Assembly: GCA_022841465.1 (NCBI GenBank) | Contig: JALHRL010000017.1 | Location: forward strand, 18,580 to 82,579 | DNA: 64,000 nucleotides | Direction: 5' to 3' | Source of the DNA: Bacteroidia bacterium | GTDB lineage: Bacteria > Bacteroidota > Bacteroidia > B-17B0 > Aurantibacillaceae | Shown here: positions 25,849-35,405 of the stretch, one piece after another | How positions within the stretch are numbered: position 1 is the stretch's first letter | Layout of the letters: each line of letters opens with the position of its first letter | Notes under the pieces: model-generated | What the model was told of the DNA's origin: nothing | Databases searched by the model: none | What the model saw: only the letters and a program-made list of their open reading frames with translations | Position numbers and translations under genes: made by a program

Positions 25849-26172
25849 ATGAAAACAAGCGAAATAAAATTTAAAGTAACAGTAGATGATAATCATTTAC
25901 CCGTAGATATAAAGTGGGAAGCTGCGGATGCAGGTGAAAGCAGTCATGCTAAAAGCGCCATGATTGCCCTTTGGGATGCTAAAGAAAATAACACCTTACG
26001 AATTGATTTATGGACCAAAGACATGAGTGTTGACGAAATGAAAAAGTTTTATCACCAAAATGTGATGACGCTTACCGATACTTACGTTCGTGCTACTAAT
26101 GATGACGATACCGCAAAAAAAGTAAAAGAATTGTTTGCACAAATTGGCAAAGAATTAGGTGTTTTAAAATAA
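25849..26172 (+). CDS. gldC: Gliding motility protein GldC
   Basis: GldC is a small protein encoded next to gldB in gliding Bacteroidota; its exact role is unknown. The 107-residue protein shows the family pattern KFKVTVDDNHLPVDIKWEA, SAMIALWDAKENNTLRIDLW and the helical C-terminus. A -7-like TAAATTTG (25786-25793) lies about 55 bases before the start. An alternative upstream ATG at about 25821 is out of frame. Its end overlaps mnmA on the other strand by 9 bases. Confidence 0.93.
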   Translation: MKTSEIKFKVTVDDNHLPVDIKWEAADAGESSHAKSAMIALWDAKENNTLRIDLWTKDMSVDEMKKFYHQNVMTLTDTYVRATNDDDTAKKVKELFAQIGKELGVLK

Positions 26173-27267
26173 TGGGTGCGATTTCCGTTCAATAAAACCA
26201 CCACCAACTAAATCATCTCCTTCGTATATAACCGCGCTTTGGCCGGGTGCTACACCACTTACCGGCTCATGAAAAATTACGTCTAATTTATTTTCTATGT
26301 TATTAATAGTTGCCATGGTTCCTGCATCTTTATAACGTATTTTAGTTAAGCCAACAAAATCTGCAGACAATGTTTCGTACTTTATTAAATTATAATCGCG
26401 TACACGCAAATGATTTTCTAACAAATCATCTTTATCGCCCAGTATTACCGTATTGGTTTCCGGAATAATTTCTTTCACAAAAACAGGTTCGCCCATGGCA
26501 ATTTCTAAACCTTTACGCTGTCCAATGGTATAAAAAGGGTAACCGCGATGTTTGCCTACTTTTTTATCTTTATAAATATAATCGCCACCATCAACTTTTG
26601 CTTCCAAATCGGGCATACGGTGTTTTAAAAACGCGCGGTAATCGTTATCGGGTACAAAGCAAATATCATAGCTCTCGCTTTTATTGGCCAGGTCGTAAAA
26701 ACCTGCATCCTTAGCCATTTGGCGTATTTCACTTTTTTTAAACCCGCCTAAAGGAAACATGGTGCGGTTTAAACATTCTTGGTCTAAACCCCACAGCACG
26801 TAAGTTTGATCTTTGGTTAAATCAACTCCTTTATGAATTAAAGTACGGTTGTTTTCTTTTCTAAGGCGCGCATAATGTCCGGTTGCAATAAACTCACAAT
26901 CCAGCATATCTGCACGTTTTAAAAGAGCGTCCCACTTTATGTGTGTATTGCACAACACGCAAGGGTTTGGTGTTCGTCCGGCTAAATATTCTTCCACAAA
27001 ATTATTTATGATTTGTTCACCAAACTCTCCTCTAATATCTAAAATATAATGCGGAAATCCCATGTTAACCGCCATAGTGCGGGCATCGTTAATGCTATCT
27101 AAACTGCAACATCCGGTTTCGCGGGTGCTGGAGCCGGAACTTTCGTAATCCCAGGTTTTCATGGTAATGCCAATAACTTCATAACCTTGTTCATGAAGCA
27201 TCATAGCGGTAACACTGCTGTCAATACCACCACTCATGGCCACTAAAACTTTACCGCGCTTACTCAT
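26164..27267 (-). CDS. mnmA: tRNA 2-thiouridine(34) synthase MnmA
   Basis: MnmA thiolates U34 of tRNA-Lys, -Glu and -Gln. AMSGGIDSSVTAMMLHEQGY is the ATP-pyrophosphatase loop; NPCVLCN carries the catalytic Cys and YDICFVPD the second catalytic Cys; YTIGQRKGL lies before the C-terminal beta-barrel. Length 367 is normal. A TACCTTTG -7 element (27305-27298, minus strand) lies about 30 bases before the start. It is transcribed alone, converging on gldC. Confidence 0.96.
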   Translation of the reverse strand: MSKRGKVLVAMSGGIDSSVTAMMLHEQGYEVIGITMKTWDYESSGSSTRETGCCSLDSINDARTMAVNMGFPHYILDIRGEFGEQIINNFVEEYLAGRTPNPCVLCNTHIKWDALLKRADMLDCEFIATGHYARLRKENNRTLIHKGVDLTKDQTYVLWGLDQECLNRTMFPLGGFKKSEIRQMAKDAGFYDLANKSESYDICFVPDNDYRAFLKHRMPDLEAKVDGGDYIYKDKKVGKHRGYPFYTIGQRKGLEIAMGEPVFVKEIIPETNTVILGDKDDLLENHLRVRDYNLIKYETLSADFVGLTKIRYKDAGTMATINNIENKLDVIFHEPVSGVAPGQSAVIYEGDDLVGGGFIERKSHPLF

Positions 27268-27342
27268 TTAATAAAAAACACTAGGCTTAATTACCTGCAA
27301 AGGTAACAAGAATAGTGTTTAAATGTTGGGGGAAATAAGAAA

Positions 27343-29166
27343 TTAATCTTTTATAACCTTAATTGATTTTGAACCCACACCATCATTTACATAAAGCAAG
27401 TATATCCCTTTTGCAAAAGTTTGCGTGTTAATGATGGAATCCTTATCAATTTCCTTTTGTAAAACCAGCTTTCCTGCCACATCAACAATTTTTATTTCAA
27501 TTTTTTTGATGCAGGAAATTTTTAATTCATCTTTAAATGGATTCGGGTAAATTTTTATCCCATCTAATTCCATTTCCTTAGAATCTATTCCTGCGCAAAC
27601 CATTACCGATTGGGTAATAGTTGCATTAGAAGAGCACACACCATCGCTTCCCGTAACGGTATATTGTGTGGTTATGGTTGGGTTAACTGCAATTACACTG
27701 CCCGTTCCTCCCGGATTCCAGGTATAGCTATTTGCACCGCTTGCGCTTAAAGTTGCTTGATTGCCCGCGCATATTAAACTAGAACTGGAAACAGGTGTGA
27801 TTGTTGGAGAGGCAACAACACTTACTGTTAAAGCAGCTGAACCTGAGCAAACTGCAGAATAAGCGCCAACCGTAAATACTATAACAGAACCAACTGTAAG
27901 ATTTGAACTTCCTAACATAACCGAATTTCCAATGCAGATAGCTAAATACGCTCCCGAAGGTCCAGAACAAGGTCCCCAAACAAAGGCTTGTGCTCCCGGA
28001 GAATTTGCAGTTAAAATTATACTATATGGCACAGGTCCTTTACATACAACTGTAGAACTGGGTGTAACCGTTACGCTCAAAGGTGCAAGTGATGAAATTG
28101 AAACGGCTGTGCTAGATATACAACTGTTGTTGGTCCACGTTGCTACAACAGAATAATTACCTGATGGAGCTGCAATAGTTGGCTGAATTACACTTCCGGT
28201 AAACGTTGTTCCTGTCCAAGTGTACGTATTTGCACCGCTTGCAGTGATGGTAGAATTAAATCCGGTGCACACTGCCGTGTAATTAGGTGTAACCGTTAAA
28301 GGTGGCACCGCATCAACCACAACATTGGTAGTTGCTGTAATTGGGCACAATCCGCAATTAAGCATAACCGTATAATTTCCACTCATTATGGGCTGCGCAT
28401 TGGCTATGGTGTTGTTTTGATTATTGGTGGTAAAATTATTTGGCCCTACCCAGGTAAAAGAAGGGGTACATTGCGAAGTGTAATTTACATTTAAACTTAA
28501 TGTGTTTCCTGCACATAAAGTTGAATTGCTGGTTGCTGTTGCAGTAATTACAGGTGATGTATTTCCAACACATACAATATAATCTTCCACTTCGCCATAT
28601 GTATATTGTATACATGGATCAATTGTACTTCCATTTATTAAACGCGCACAGCGAATACGCATTCTGTAAATTCCGTTTGGCTGAGCAGGAGGAATATTAA
28701 CCGTTAAATTTGCCCAACCACCGCCTGCTATAGTTCCGGGTGTTGAGGCAACCATTTCGCTTGGAGATTGAAATATGTTGTCTAAATTCCAATCAATAAA
28801 AACAGCAATGCCCTGCGCATAATCGTTACCAATTTGAATGCTAAAGGTAACAGCCTGACCCGGTGAAACAGAAAGGTTGTGCTGACATTGATGAAAAATA
28901 TAATTTCTTATTCCAATAGAAGGGAAATTTTGCGAATTACATCCTGTATTTAGATTATTAATATCGGTATTGGCACCTGTAGTAATTACACTATGAATAA
29001 AATCATTTACAAAGGCACCGGGCTGATTGGAAGGGCCGGGTTGATTACAAGGGCACATATTGTATAAAGGCATACAATAAGGAGTTGGCAATAAGCCGGG
29101 CTGAGCAAAAAGTTTTTGAAAACTAAAACTGATGAGTACAACCAAAAGAACTTTAATTGTTTTCAT
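27343..29166 (-). CDS. Secreted GEVED-domain protein with T9SS type A sorting domain
   Basis: A signal peptide (about 1-21) is followed by a GEVED domain (about 60-200): VFIDWNLDN, YRMRIRC, YGEVEDYIV. Several Ig/PKD-like repeats follow, recognisable by SGANTYTW, SGANSYTWNPGG and similar SG(A)N-YTW motifs and by Thr/Ser-rich linkers. The last ~75 residues (KIYPNPFKDEL, GKLVLQKEI, FAKGIYLLYV, KVIKD) are a type A C-terminal domain, the signal for type IX secretion. So it is a surface or secreted protein, perhaps an adhesin; no enzyme domain is visible. Confidence 0.92.
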   Translation of the reverse strand: MKTIKVLLVVLISFSFQKLFAQPGLLPTPYCMPLYNMCPCNQPGPSNQPGAFVNDFIHSVITTGANTDINNLNTGCNSQNFPSIGIRNYIFHQCQHNLSVSPGQAVTFSIQIGNDYAQGIAVFIDWNLDNIFQSPSEMVASTPGTIAGGGWANLTVNIPPAQPNGIYRMRIRCARLINGSTIDPCIQYTYGEVEDYIVCVGNTSPVITATATSNSTLCAGNTLSLNVNYTSQCTPSFTWVGPNNFTTNNQNNTIANAQPIMSGNYTVMLNCGLCPITATTNVVVDAVPPLTVTPNYTAVCTGFNSTITASGANTYTWTGTTFTGSVIQPTIAAPSGNYSVVATWTNNSCISSTAVSISSLAPLSVTVTPSSTVVCKGPVPYSIILTANSPGAQAFVWGPCSGPSGAYLAICIGNSVMLGSSNLTVGSVIVFTVGAYSAVCSGSAALTVSVVASPTITPVSSSSLICAGNQATLSASGANSYTWNPGGTGSVIAVNPTITTQYTVTGSDGVCSSNATITQSVMVCAGIDSKEMELDGIKIYPNPFKDELKISCIKKIEIKIVDVAGKLVLQKEIDKDSIINTQTFAKGIYLLYVNDGVGSKSIKVIKD

Positions 29167-29215
29167 TTAATTAAATTATAATTAAAGAAACAAAAAATAA
29201 AGGGGATTACAAAAT

Positions 29216-29998
29216 TTACTTAGCCTTATTTGGCGTTGCTTTGGTTTTATTATTTGGGGTAACACTACCGGTTGTGGTGCCGGCCGTTTTATTCTTTTTA
29301 AAATATTCTTCTGTTTCTTTTTTAGTTAATGGTTGGCAATTTTTCCAAACTTCTTTTTCTTTTATCTTTCCATCTTTTTCTTTCATTATCCAAACACCCT
29401 CTTTGCATCCGTTTTTGTATATGCCGGTTGCTGCTGCTGTTCCGTTAGGAAAATAATAAGAAACCTTACCGTCTAATTTTCCATTTACATACTTACCTTC
29501 GCCTTTTACCAACTTTCCGTCGAAATATTGTTTAAAGGGACCCTCTAATAAATCGTTTTTGTAATTTTTTTCTTCTGCAATATTTCCATCGGGTAAATAA
29601 ACTATGCTAGGGCCGTTTTTTTTACCATTGCTGTACTTATCTTTAGAAATAACTACTCCGGCTTCATCATAAAATTTCCAAACACTGTCTTTTAACTCAC
29701 TTATGTATTTTCCTTCGGCCATTAACTTTCCGGTTAGCTGGTGATACATTTTTACATAGGCTATTTTACCACCCTCTTTGTAATAAGTTACCGCACGGCG
29801 GGCAGTATCGCCAGGGTAATAATGTTTAAAATAACCAATGGGCTTATCGTCTTTAAACTCCCCCTCGTAAATTACCTTTCCCGATTTTTCATCTACTTTT
29901 TTCCAAACACCTTGTTTCTTTCCGGCTGCATCGGTTTTGTTTTGTGCATTAGCAAAAGCTATACTTAAAATGGCTATTAGTTGAAAATACTTACGCAT
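29216..29998 (-). CDS. Exported MORN-repeat (YwqK-like) protein
   Basis: After a signal peptide (about 1-18) the protein consists of about eight MORN-like repeats of roughly 20-24 residues with the core (Y/W)xGxxKxGxWxxY, for example GKKQGVWKK, KDDKPIGYFKHYYPG, NGKKNGPSIVYLPDG, LLEGPFKQYFDG and NGKLDGKVSYYFPNG. The C-terminal tail is Lys/Thr/Asn-rich. Such proteins are abundant in Bacteroidota and are sometimes labelled YwqK-family antitoxin, but that name is not evidence of function here. Monocistronic by context. Confidence 0.8.
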   Translation of the reverse strand: MRKYFQLIAILSIAFANAQNKTDAAGKKQGVWKKVDEKSGKVIYEGEFKDDKPIGYFKHYYPGDTARRAVTYYKEGGKIAYVKMYHQLTGKLMAEGKYISELKDSVWKFYDEAGVVISKDKYSNGKKNGPSIVYLPDGNIAEEKNYKNDLLEGPFKQYFDGKLVKGEGKYVNGKLDGKVSYYFPNGTAAATGIYKNGCKEGVWIMKEKDGKIKEKEVWKNCQPLTKKETEEYFKKNKTAGTTTGSVTPNNKTKATPNKAK

Positions 29999-30064
29999 AA
30001 ATTGTATAAGGGTTAATTCGCATTAAAGATACTTAAATTTAATAATGGTTTTTACTAAAGCTTG

Positions 30065-31894
30065 TTAAGATATAAGATACTTATTATTATCGTTATGAAT
30101 AACACCATCGTCAATTAATTCATTAAAAGCTTTTACCCAAGTATCGTTATTGTATTTTTCCATTTTTAATTTTAATTCTTCTAAACTTAATGTTTCGCTT
30201 TTTAAAATATCCATAATTTGTTTTTTAATAATATCAAAGTTTTTGGGTTTATTGGCTAAACACACATCGCAATATCCGCAACCTGCGTTATTAAATTCAT
30301 TAAAATAAGTAAGCAACTGAACTTGCCTGCACACCTTATTGTTGTTAGCATAAGCAATAACAGCTTGTATGCGCTTTAAATGATTTTCTTTTAATAATTG
30401 GTAATTGGCAGGATCAAACCAAATATCCTTTGCGTTAATTCTATTTTGAACAAAATGCAGTTTAGGCAAATCGCTTTGTGGAATGTACGATAAAACACGA
30501 AAGGTATTTAGCATTTCTAATTGTTTCACTACCTCTTCCAAACTCAGCTTTGCTTTATACATTAAATCGCGTTCATTAATAAAAACATAATTTTCAAAAA
30601 CACCTCCATAGGTTCTTAAAATAACTTTTATTAATGGTTCGTACTTAGGGTTTTTAATTTGATAATCGTATAAATACTCTCTATCGTTCAGCATCATTAT
30701 TTTAGAGGGTTCAAAACCGGCATCAAACAAGGTTAAATAATTTTGCTTCTCTAAAAATTTAATACTGTTATAAACGATAATAGGATGTAAACCATAACTT
30801 TTACAAATCAAATCAATATCAAAATCAACACTGGTACCTTCGCCTGAACCCATGGCAATTTGGTAATAATTACCAATGGTTTGATAGGTTTGTTTTATTT
30901 GTTCTAATGAAGGGAATGCATACTCAAAATATTCCAGCAAACGTTCTTCATCTCTTTTAGTAAAAAACAACGTAGCATAAGCCGGCTTTCCATTTCTTCC
31001 GGCCCTGCCCGCTTCCTGAAAATACGCTTCTAAACTTTCGGGCAAATCTAAATGAACCACAAAACGCACATCGGGTTTATCAATTCCCATTCCAAATGCG
31101 TTGGTAGCGCAAATAACTTGTATTTTATTATTAATCCAATCGTTTTGTATTTCTTGTCGCGCATCGTAACTTAAACCGGCGTGGTAAGCACTACTGCTAA
31201 TTTTATTTTCGTAAAGTAGCTTTGCAAGCTCTTCGGTTTTTCTTCTGTTTTGAACATACACAACACCCGAACCGCCCAAATTATGAATGAGCTTAAGCAA
31301 ACGCGGAATTTTATTTTCTTCCAGTTGCACTACATATCTTAAATTGCTTCTTGCAAACGATTGTTTAAATACATTAGGAGAAGTAAATTGTAATTTGTCC
31401 TGAATATCTTTTACTACGGCAGCTGTTGCGCTTGCTGTTAATGCAACAATTCCAACTTTATTAAAATAACTTCGTACCTCCGCAATTTGTAAATAGCTGG
31501 GTCTAAAATCATATCCCCATTGCGAAATACAATGTGCTTCATCTACGGCTATTAAAGTAATAGGCAAATCGCCCAACTGCTTTCTAAATACTTCGTTTTG
31601 TAAACGCTCCGGCGAAACGTACAAAAACTGCACATGCCCCATAGCCGCATTACTTAGGGCAATGTTTATTTGTTTTTTATTCATGGCCGCCGTTATAGCA
31701 ACTGCAGAAATACCGCGTTTTTTAAGGTTAGTCACCTGGTCGTTCATTAAAGCCACCAATGGCGAAACAACCAAAACCGTTCCTCCCAAAGCTAAACCCG
31801 GAACTTGAAAGCAAATAGATTTGCCGCCTCCGGTAGGAAGAAGCGCCAAGGTATCTTTGCCCTGCAAAACAGACAATACTATGTCTTCTTGCAT
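30065..31894 (-). CDS. recQ: ATP-dependent DNA helicase RecQ (true start probably further upstream)
   Basis: RecQ unwinds DNA 3'-5' in repair. Visible motifs: LLPTGGGKSICFQVP (motif I), AVDEAHCISQWGYDFRPSY (motif II), LTASATA (III), YVQNRRKTEELA (IV), ATNAFGMGIDKPDVRFVVH (V) and YFQEAGRAGRNG (VI); C-terminal zinc Cys around GCGYCDVC and a winged helix follow. HRDC is absent. The coordinates begin at the first ATG, but the frame continues upstream with IREILKKYWSFSEFRPMQED, which contains the conserved Q-motif FRPMQ. Between the in-frame TGA at about 31985 and this ATG there is no ATG, GTG or TTG, so initiation at ATC (31963) or ATT (31978) is likely. Confidence 0.93.
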   Translation of the reverse strand: MQEDIVLSVLQGKDTLALLPTGGGKSICFQVPGLALGGTVLVVSPLVALMNDQVTNLKKRGISAVAITAAMNKKQINIALSNAAMGHVQFLYVSPERLQNEVFRKQLGDLPITLIAVDEAHCISQWGYDFRPSYLQIAEVRSYFNKVGIVALTASATAAVVKDIQDKLQFTSPNVFKQSFARSNLRYVVQLEENKIPRLLKLIHNLGGSGVVYVQNRRKTEELAKLLYENKISSSAYHAGLSYDARQEIQNDWINNKIQVICATNAFGMGIDKPDVRFVVHLDLPESLEAYFQEAGRAGRNGKPAYATLFFTKRDEERLLEYFEYAFPSLEQIKQTYQTIGNYYQIAMGSGEGTSVDFDIDLICKSYGLHPIIVYNSIKFLEKQNYLTLFDAGFEPSKIMMLNDREYLYDYQIKNPKYEPLIKVILRTYGGVFENYVFINERDLMYKAKLSLEEVVKQLEMLNTFRVLSYIPQSDLPKLHFVQNRINAKDIWFDPANYQLLKENHLKRIQAVIAYANNNKVCRQVQLLTYFNEFNNAGCGYCDVCLANKPKNFDIIKKQIMDILKSETLSLEELKLKMEKYNNDTWVKAFNELIDDGVIHNDNNKYLIS

Positions 31895-31982
31895 GGGCCG
31901 GAATTCTGAAAACGACCAATACTTCTTTAAAATCTCACGAATATTTTCTTTTTGCGAATCGATAGCGCTAAAGTAAATAAAA

Positions 31983-32238
31983 TTTCAGGCCTTCTCTTCT
32001 GCTAAATGCAACCTTATTAAAGCAAATTCGTTGGCATCAATTGAATTGAAGATGAAGTCTTTACCTCACTTATTTTTCACTAAAATGTTAAAATAGGGTG
32101 TTTTTTAACATATACCAAGTAATTGATTATCAACATATTATTTACGAATGTTTAAAACTTATACCTGATTAGTGTAAATTAACAGTTGTTTTTCTCGTAA
32201 TAAATATAATCTTTGCAAAATTCAAAAAAAGAGACAGG
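31983..32238. other. Divergent intergenic region between recQ and the M23 peptidase
   Basis: About 255 bases. No gene is visible. The plus-strand stretch TATAATCTTTGC (about 32206-32217), just before the peptidase gene, resembles a Bacteroidota -7 element, with TTGTTTTTC upstream. The minus strand shows a short relic-like frame ending 31985 without a start. Confidence 0.45.
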
Positions 32239-33207
32239 TTGAAATCTGCATACAAAATATTCATAATCATATTCTTACTTGGGTTTACCTCAAACTCTTT
32301 TGGTTATCATCCGGATGAAAAAAAACCGGGAGATGATAAGAAAGGAAAGGGGAAAGCAAAAGACGATACCACCTCTCATAAAATTGAAATTTCGGAAAAT
32401 ATAGATTGTGAAGAAGAAGGTATGGAAACCGAATCCATTTCCTTTCCGAGTAACGATTTATATGCCAGTTGGGATACCACCATGGCACACCCTTATAACT
32501 TTAATGAAATATTTAAACTTGATTCTGTAGAAATTGATTTTATTAACCCCGGCGAAAATTATTTTGTTATGCCTTTTAAAGGAAACAAAACAAGTGAGTT
32601 TGGTTGGAGAAAACGTCGCCCACATTACGGTACCGATATTGATTTAGAAACCGGAGATACCGTTAGAGCTGCATTTGACGGAATGATTAGAATTGCAAAA
32701 GTTGCTTACGGTTACGGTAACTGTATTATTATACGCCACAACAACGGTTTAGAAACAGTTTATGGACATCTTTCCAGAATGGATGTTGAAGTAGGCAAAA
32801 TTGTGAAAGCCGGAGATGTTATTGGTTTAGGTGGAAACACCGGGCGTTCAACCGGTTCTCATTTACATTGGGAAATTAGATATGCCGGACAGGCACTGGA
32901 TGCAAATGATTTAGTAGATTTTAATACCGGTTGCTTAAAAGATAATTGTTTTGTTTTAAAGAAAACCGATGTTGCCAATAAATACGATTTACGTGCTTTA
33001 AAAAACCGCCACCGGAAAGATGTTGGTTTAACAAAAGCAGAATTAGCATACGCTAAAAAAGTTGGAGGCAAAATTTACAAAGTAAAAAGTGGCGATACCT
33101 TATCTGCAATTGCAAAACGCCACCACACTACCGTTTCTTCTCTTTGTAAGAAAAACAAAATCAGAGAAAATTCTATTCTAAGATTAGGTCAGCTTTTAAA
33201 AATCTAG
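32239..33207 (+). CDS. M23 metallopeptidase with C-terminal LysM
   Basis: The signal peptide (about 1-22) is followed by a Lys/Asp-rich linker, then a peptidase M23 domain: HYGTDIDLETGD (zinc ligands His and Asp), YGHLSRMDVEVGKIV and GSHLHWEI (the HxH motif). A LysM domain occupies about 275-322 (YKVKSGDTLSAIAKRHHTTV). M23 enzymes cut peptidoglycan cross-links in the periplasm; all zinc ligands are present, so it is probably active. The start is TTG at 32239, because no ATG lies between the promoter and the signal peptide. Confidence 0.92.
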   Translation: MKSAYKIFIIIFLLGFTSNSFGYHPDEKKPGDDKKGKGKAKDDTTSHKIEISENIDCEEEGMETESISFPSNDLYASWDTTMAHPYNFNEIFKLDSVEIDFINPGENYFVMPFKGNKTSEFGWRKRRPHYGTDIDLETGDTVRAAFDGMIRIAKVAYGYGNCIIIRHNNGLETVYGHLSRMDVEVGKIVKAGDVIGLGGNTGRSTGSHLHWEIRYAGQALDANDLVDFNTGCLKDNCFVLKKTDVANKYDLRALKNRHRKDVGLTKAELAYAKKVGGKIYKVKSGDTLSAIAKRHHTTVSSLCKKNKIRENSILRLGQLLKI

Positions 33208-33240
33208 TTTTTATTTCTAAGCTTTAATTAATTATTCTTT

Positions 33241-33273
33241 AACCCTGACAGGGTTTTGAACCCTGTCAGGGTT
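33241..33273. repeat. 33-base palindrome AACCCTGACAGGGTT / AACCCTGTCAGGGTT
   Basis: Two 15-base arms flank TTG. A related copy at 35406-35438 carries a paired change at the fourth position, keeping the stem intact. Confidence 0.85.
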
Positions 33274-33283
33274 AAAGCCTGCA

Positions 33284-33395
33284 CGTCATTGCGAGGAGCG
33301 CCGATGTATCCGTGCGACGAAGCAATCTCAGAGTTAGCAGAACTTGAAATAAAGTATACGGCATGTGAGATTGCTTCGCTGCGCTCGCAATGACG
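33284..33395. repeat. 111-bp REP/MITE-like palindromic repeat, copy 1
   Basis: Outer arms CGTCATTGCGAG / CTCGCAATGACG and inner arms CGAAGCAATCTCA / TGAGATTGCTTCG surround a variable ~27-base centre. Copy 2 follows 7 bases later, and four tandem copies lie at 63508-63994. Confidence 0.9.
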
Positions 33396-33402
33396 GAATG
33401 CT

Positions 33403-33513
33403 CGTCATTGCGAGGAGCGCCGATGTATCCGTGCGACGAAGCAATCTCATGTATAGATAAGAAAGTGATAATTATTCTGCGTGTGAGATTGCTTCGCTGC
33501 GCTCGCAATGACG
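33403..33513. repeat. 111-bp REP/MITE-like palindromic repeat, copy 2
   Basis: Same outer and inner arms as copy 1 with a different central spacer. Just after it, GTCATTCTGAGTGAAACGAA (from 33524) is one arm of another widespread repeat family. Confidence 0.9.
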
Positions 33514-33619
33514 GAACCGCAATGTCATTCTGAGTGAAACGAAGAATCTGAGTCTTCAATTCTGTCAGGATTAAATAATTTGGAGGCTTAACTTATCGTG
33601 TTAGCTGAGCTTGCTGAAG

Positions 33620-34474
33620 CTAAAACCTTACCTCGCAACCGGGTAACAAAGCGCGTAATTTTTCTATTTCTTCTTGTGGTATTGGATTACCGCGTAAATC
33701 TAAAAGAGAAAGTTCATTTAACTCTGTTATGGTTTCAGGGATTGAGGTGAGTTTATTGTTTCGCAATGAAATAAAACGCAACTTTTGCGATTGATAAATT
33801 TGCATGGGAATTTTTGATAGCGGATTATTTTCTATTATCAACACTTCTAAATTGGGTAGCTTCTCAAAACTACCGGGTAAATAATGGGTGTTGGTATTTG
33901 ATAAATACAAAAAATTTAAATTCGGAATTTTAAATAATTGCTTAGGTAAACTATCCATTATTACATTCTCTAAAAAAACTTCTTTTAAATTTTTCATGTA
34001 ACGCAACGTTTTGGGTAAACCTAAAGTATCGTCGGTATTTCCAAACTTTAGTGTTTTTAATTTTTTCAGGTACACAATTTCCGAAGGGATACTGTCTATT
34101 TTGGTATTCTGCAATTCCAAATAATCTAAGCTGGCAAACGAACCTAATTTAGGAGGAAAAGTACTTAATTCATTTGCGTAAGAAGAAAAATAAGCCAGGT
34201 AAATTAAATTATTAAATCCTTCAGGGTAAGTAGTAATACTGTTGCCCCTTAACTTTAAAGCCATTAAATCGGTACAAGTGCTTAGTTTGGCATAAACTTT
34301 GGGTTCAAGTTTTTGGTAACTTAAATCCATTTTATAAATTTTACTTTTTGATTTGATGGCTTCTTTTAAATCTTTCCAAACGATACAACCCATTGGACCG
34401 TATTTATCAAACTCGTTTTGTGCACCACTTACCAGTGTAAAAAAAATGAAATATGTAAGTACAATCTTTTTCAA
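33620..34474 (-). CDS. Exported leucine-rich-repeat protein
   Basis: A signal peptide (about 1-18) precedes about 265 residues with seven or eight LRRs of about 23 residues of the type LxxLxxLxLxxNxIxxIPxxI, e.g. LEVLIIENNPLSKIPMQIY, LRFISLRNNKLTSIPETI and LSLLDLRGNPIPQEEI. LRRs mediate protein contacts; no catalytic domain or sorting domain is visible. The end is separated by 5 bases from the SPOR protein upstream on the same strand, so the two are probably co-transcribed. Confidence 0.85.
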   Translation of the reverse strand: MKKIVLTYFIFFTLVSGAQNEFDKYGPMGCIVWKDLKEAIKSKSKIYKMDLSYQKLEPKVYAKLSTCTDLMALKLRGNSITTYPEGFNNLIYLAYFSSYANELSTFPPKLGSFASLDYLELQNTKIDSIPSEIVYLKKLKTLKFGNTDDTLGLPKTLRYMKNLKEVFLENVIMDSLPKQLFKIPNLNFLYLSNTNTHYLPGSFEKLPNLEVLIIENNPLSKIPMQIYQSQKLRFISLRNNKLTSIPETITELNELSLLDLRGNPIPQEEIEKLRALLPGCEVRF

Positions 34475-34479
34475 AAAAA

Positions 34480-35355
34480 TTATTTTGCTTTTACGCCATT
34501 CATAAACAATACCACAAAACCATTGTAACCAATACCTTTTAACTCTTCCATTCTCTTTACTGCTTCTTCTTTTGTTTTATAACTTCCGGTTACCACTTTG
34601 TACATTCCATTCTCTTCGTAGGCACTTACCTTTCCGGCCTTGGCGTACTTAGTTAAATCAGGCTTTGAAGCCATAGATGCAATTTGAACTTTGTATTCTT
34701 TATTATCTGTAGCTTCAATGGTTTTAGTTGGTGTTGTTTCCTGTATTTTATTTTCTACAACAGGTTCTGCAAATTTTACAGGAACTGTATTAGAGGAGTT
34801 ACTTGGTTTTGTTTCGGTGGTAACTGTTTTTACCGGAGTAGTTTCTTTAGCCTCATTTAAATTTACGGTGCCACTTTTTGCAATGCTAATATTTTCTTTT
34901 TTTGGTTCGTTATCTGTTAAAGGTACTGTGCTTTTTGCATCTGTAAATTTCACATGAATGGGTGCATCGCTTATGTCTTTCTTTACATTGGCATCTACAT
35001 AATAAAATTTATGTTCAAAAGTTGCTTCGCCGGTAACAAACCCCACGTACATGCGCATAGTAAAAGTAAATTCACTGGCTTTCGGGCATTCTACCCAAAC
35101 AATTTTTGCACGTTTATTTACAAAACTAAAATGCCCGTCTAAACTATTACCCTCGCTTATGGTAATGTTATCGGGAACTTCTAATTGATACTTAGAAAAA
35201 CTGTTGATGTTGCCTTTGTTAATGGTAATTTCAATAGTAAAAAAACTATTGGCAGGTAAAGTTTCGGGGATATTGGCATCAAGTGTGTTTTGTGCTAAAC
35301 CATTAAAATTTATGAAAGCACTTAAAAAAAAGAAAAGAAATAACCTCTTTGCCAT
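34480..35355 (-). CDS. Exported SPOR-domain protein
   Basis: From the ATG at 35355 the protein starts with a signal peptide (MAKRLFLFFFLSAFINFNGL). An Ig-like N-terminal domain (about 20-150) is followed by a Thr/Pro/Lys-rich linker and a SPOR domain at about 220-290 (EYKVQIASM, KAGKVSAYEENGMYKVVTGS, MEELKGIGYNGFVVLF). SPOR domains bind denuded glycan strands at division sites. A longer frame to 35391 is open but lacks a reason to be used. It precedes the LRR gene in a two-gene operon. Confidence 0.85.
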   Translation of the reverse strand: MAKRLFLFFFLSAFINFNGLAQNTLDANIPETLPANSFFTIEITINKGNINSFSKYQLEVPDNITISEGNSLDGHFSFVNKRAKIVWVECPKASEFTFTMRMYVGFVTGEATFEHKFYYVDANVKKDISDAPIHVKFTDAKSTVPLTDNEPKKENISIAKSGTVNLNEAKETTPVKTVTTETKPSNSSNTVPVKFAEPVVENKIQETTPTKTIEATDNKEYKVQIASMASKPDLTKYAKAGKVSAYEENGMYKVVTGSYKTKEEAVKRMEELKGIGYNGFVVLFMNGVKAK

Positions 35356-35405
35356 ACAAGGTAAATATACAATTTTTATGCCGCGATTCAAAAAGCAGTT
35401 TTCCT

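Noticed and set aside
29216..29998. Annotating the MORN protein as an antitoxin
   Set aside because: The YwqK label is a family name; there is no toxin gene beside it and the protein is exported.
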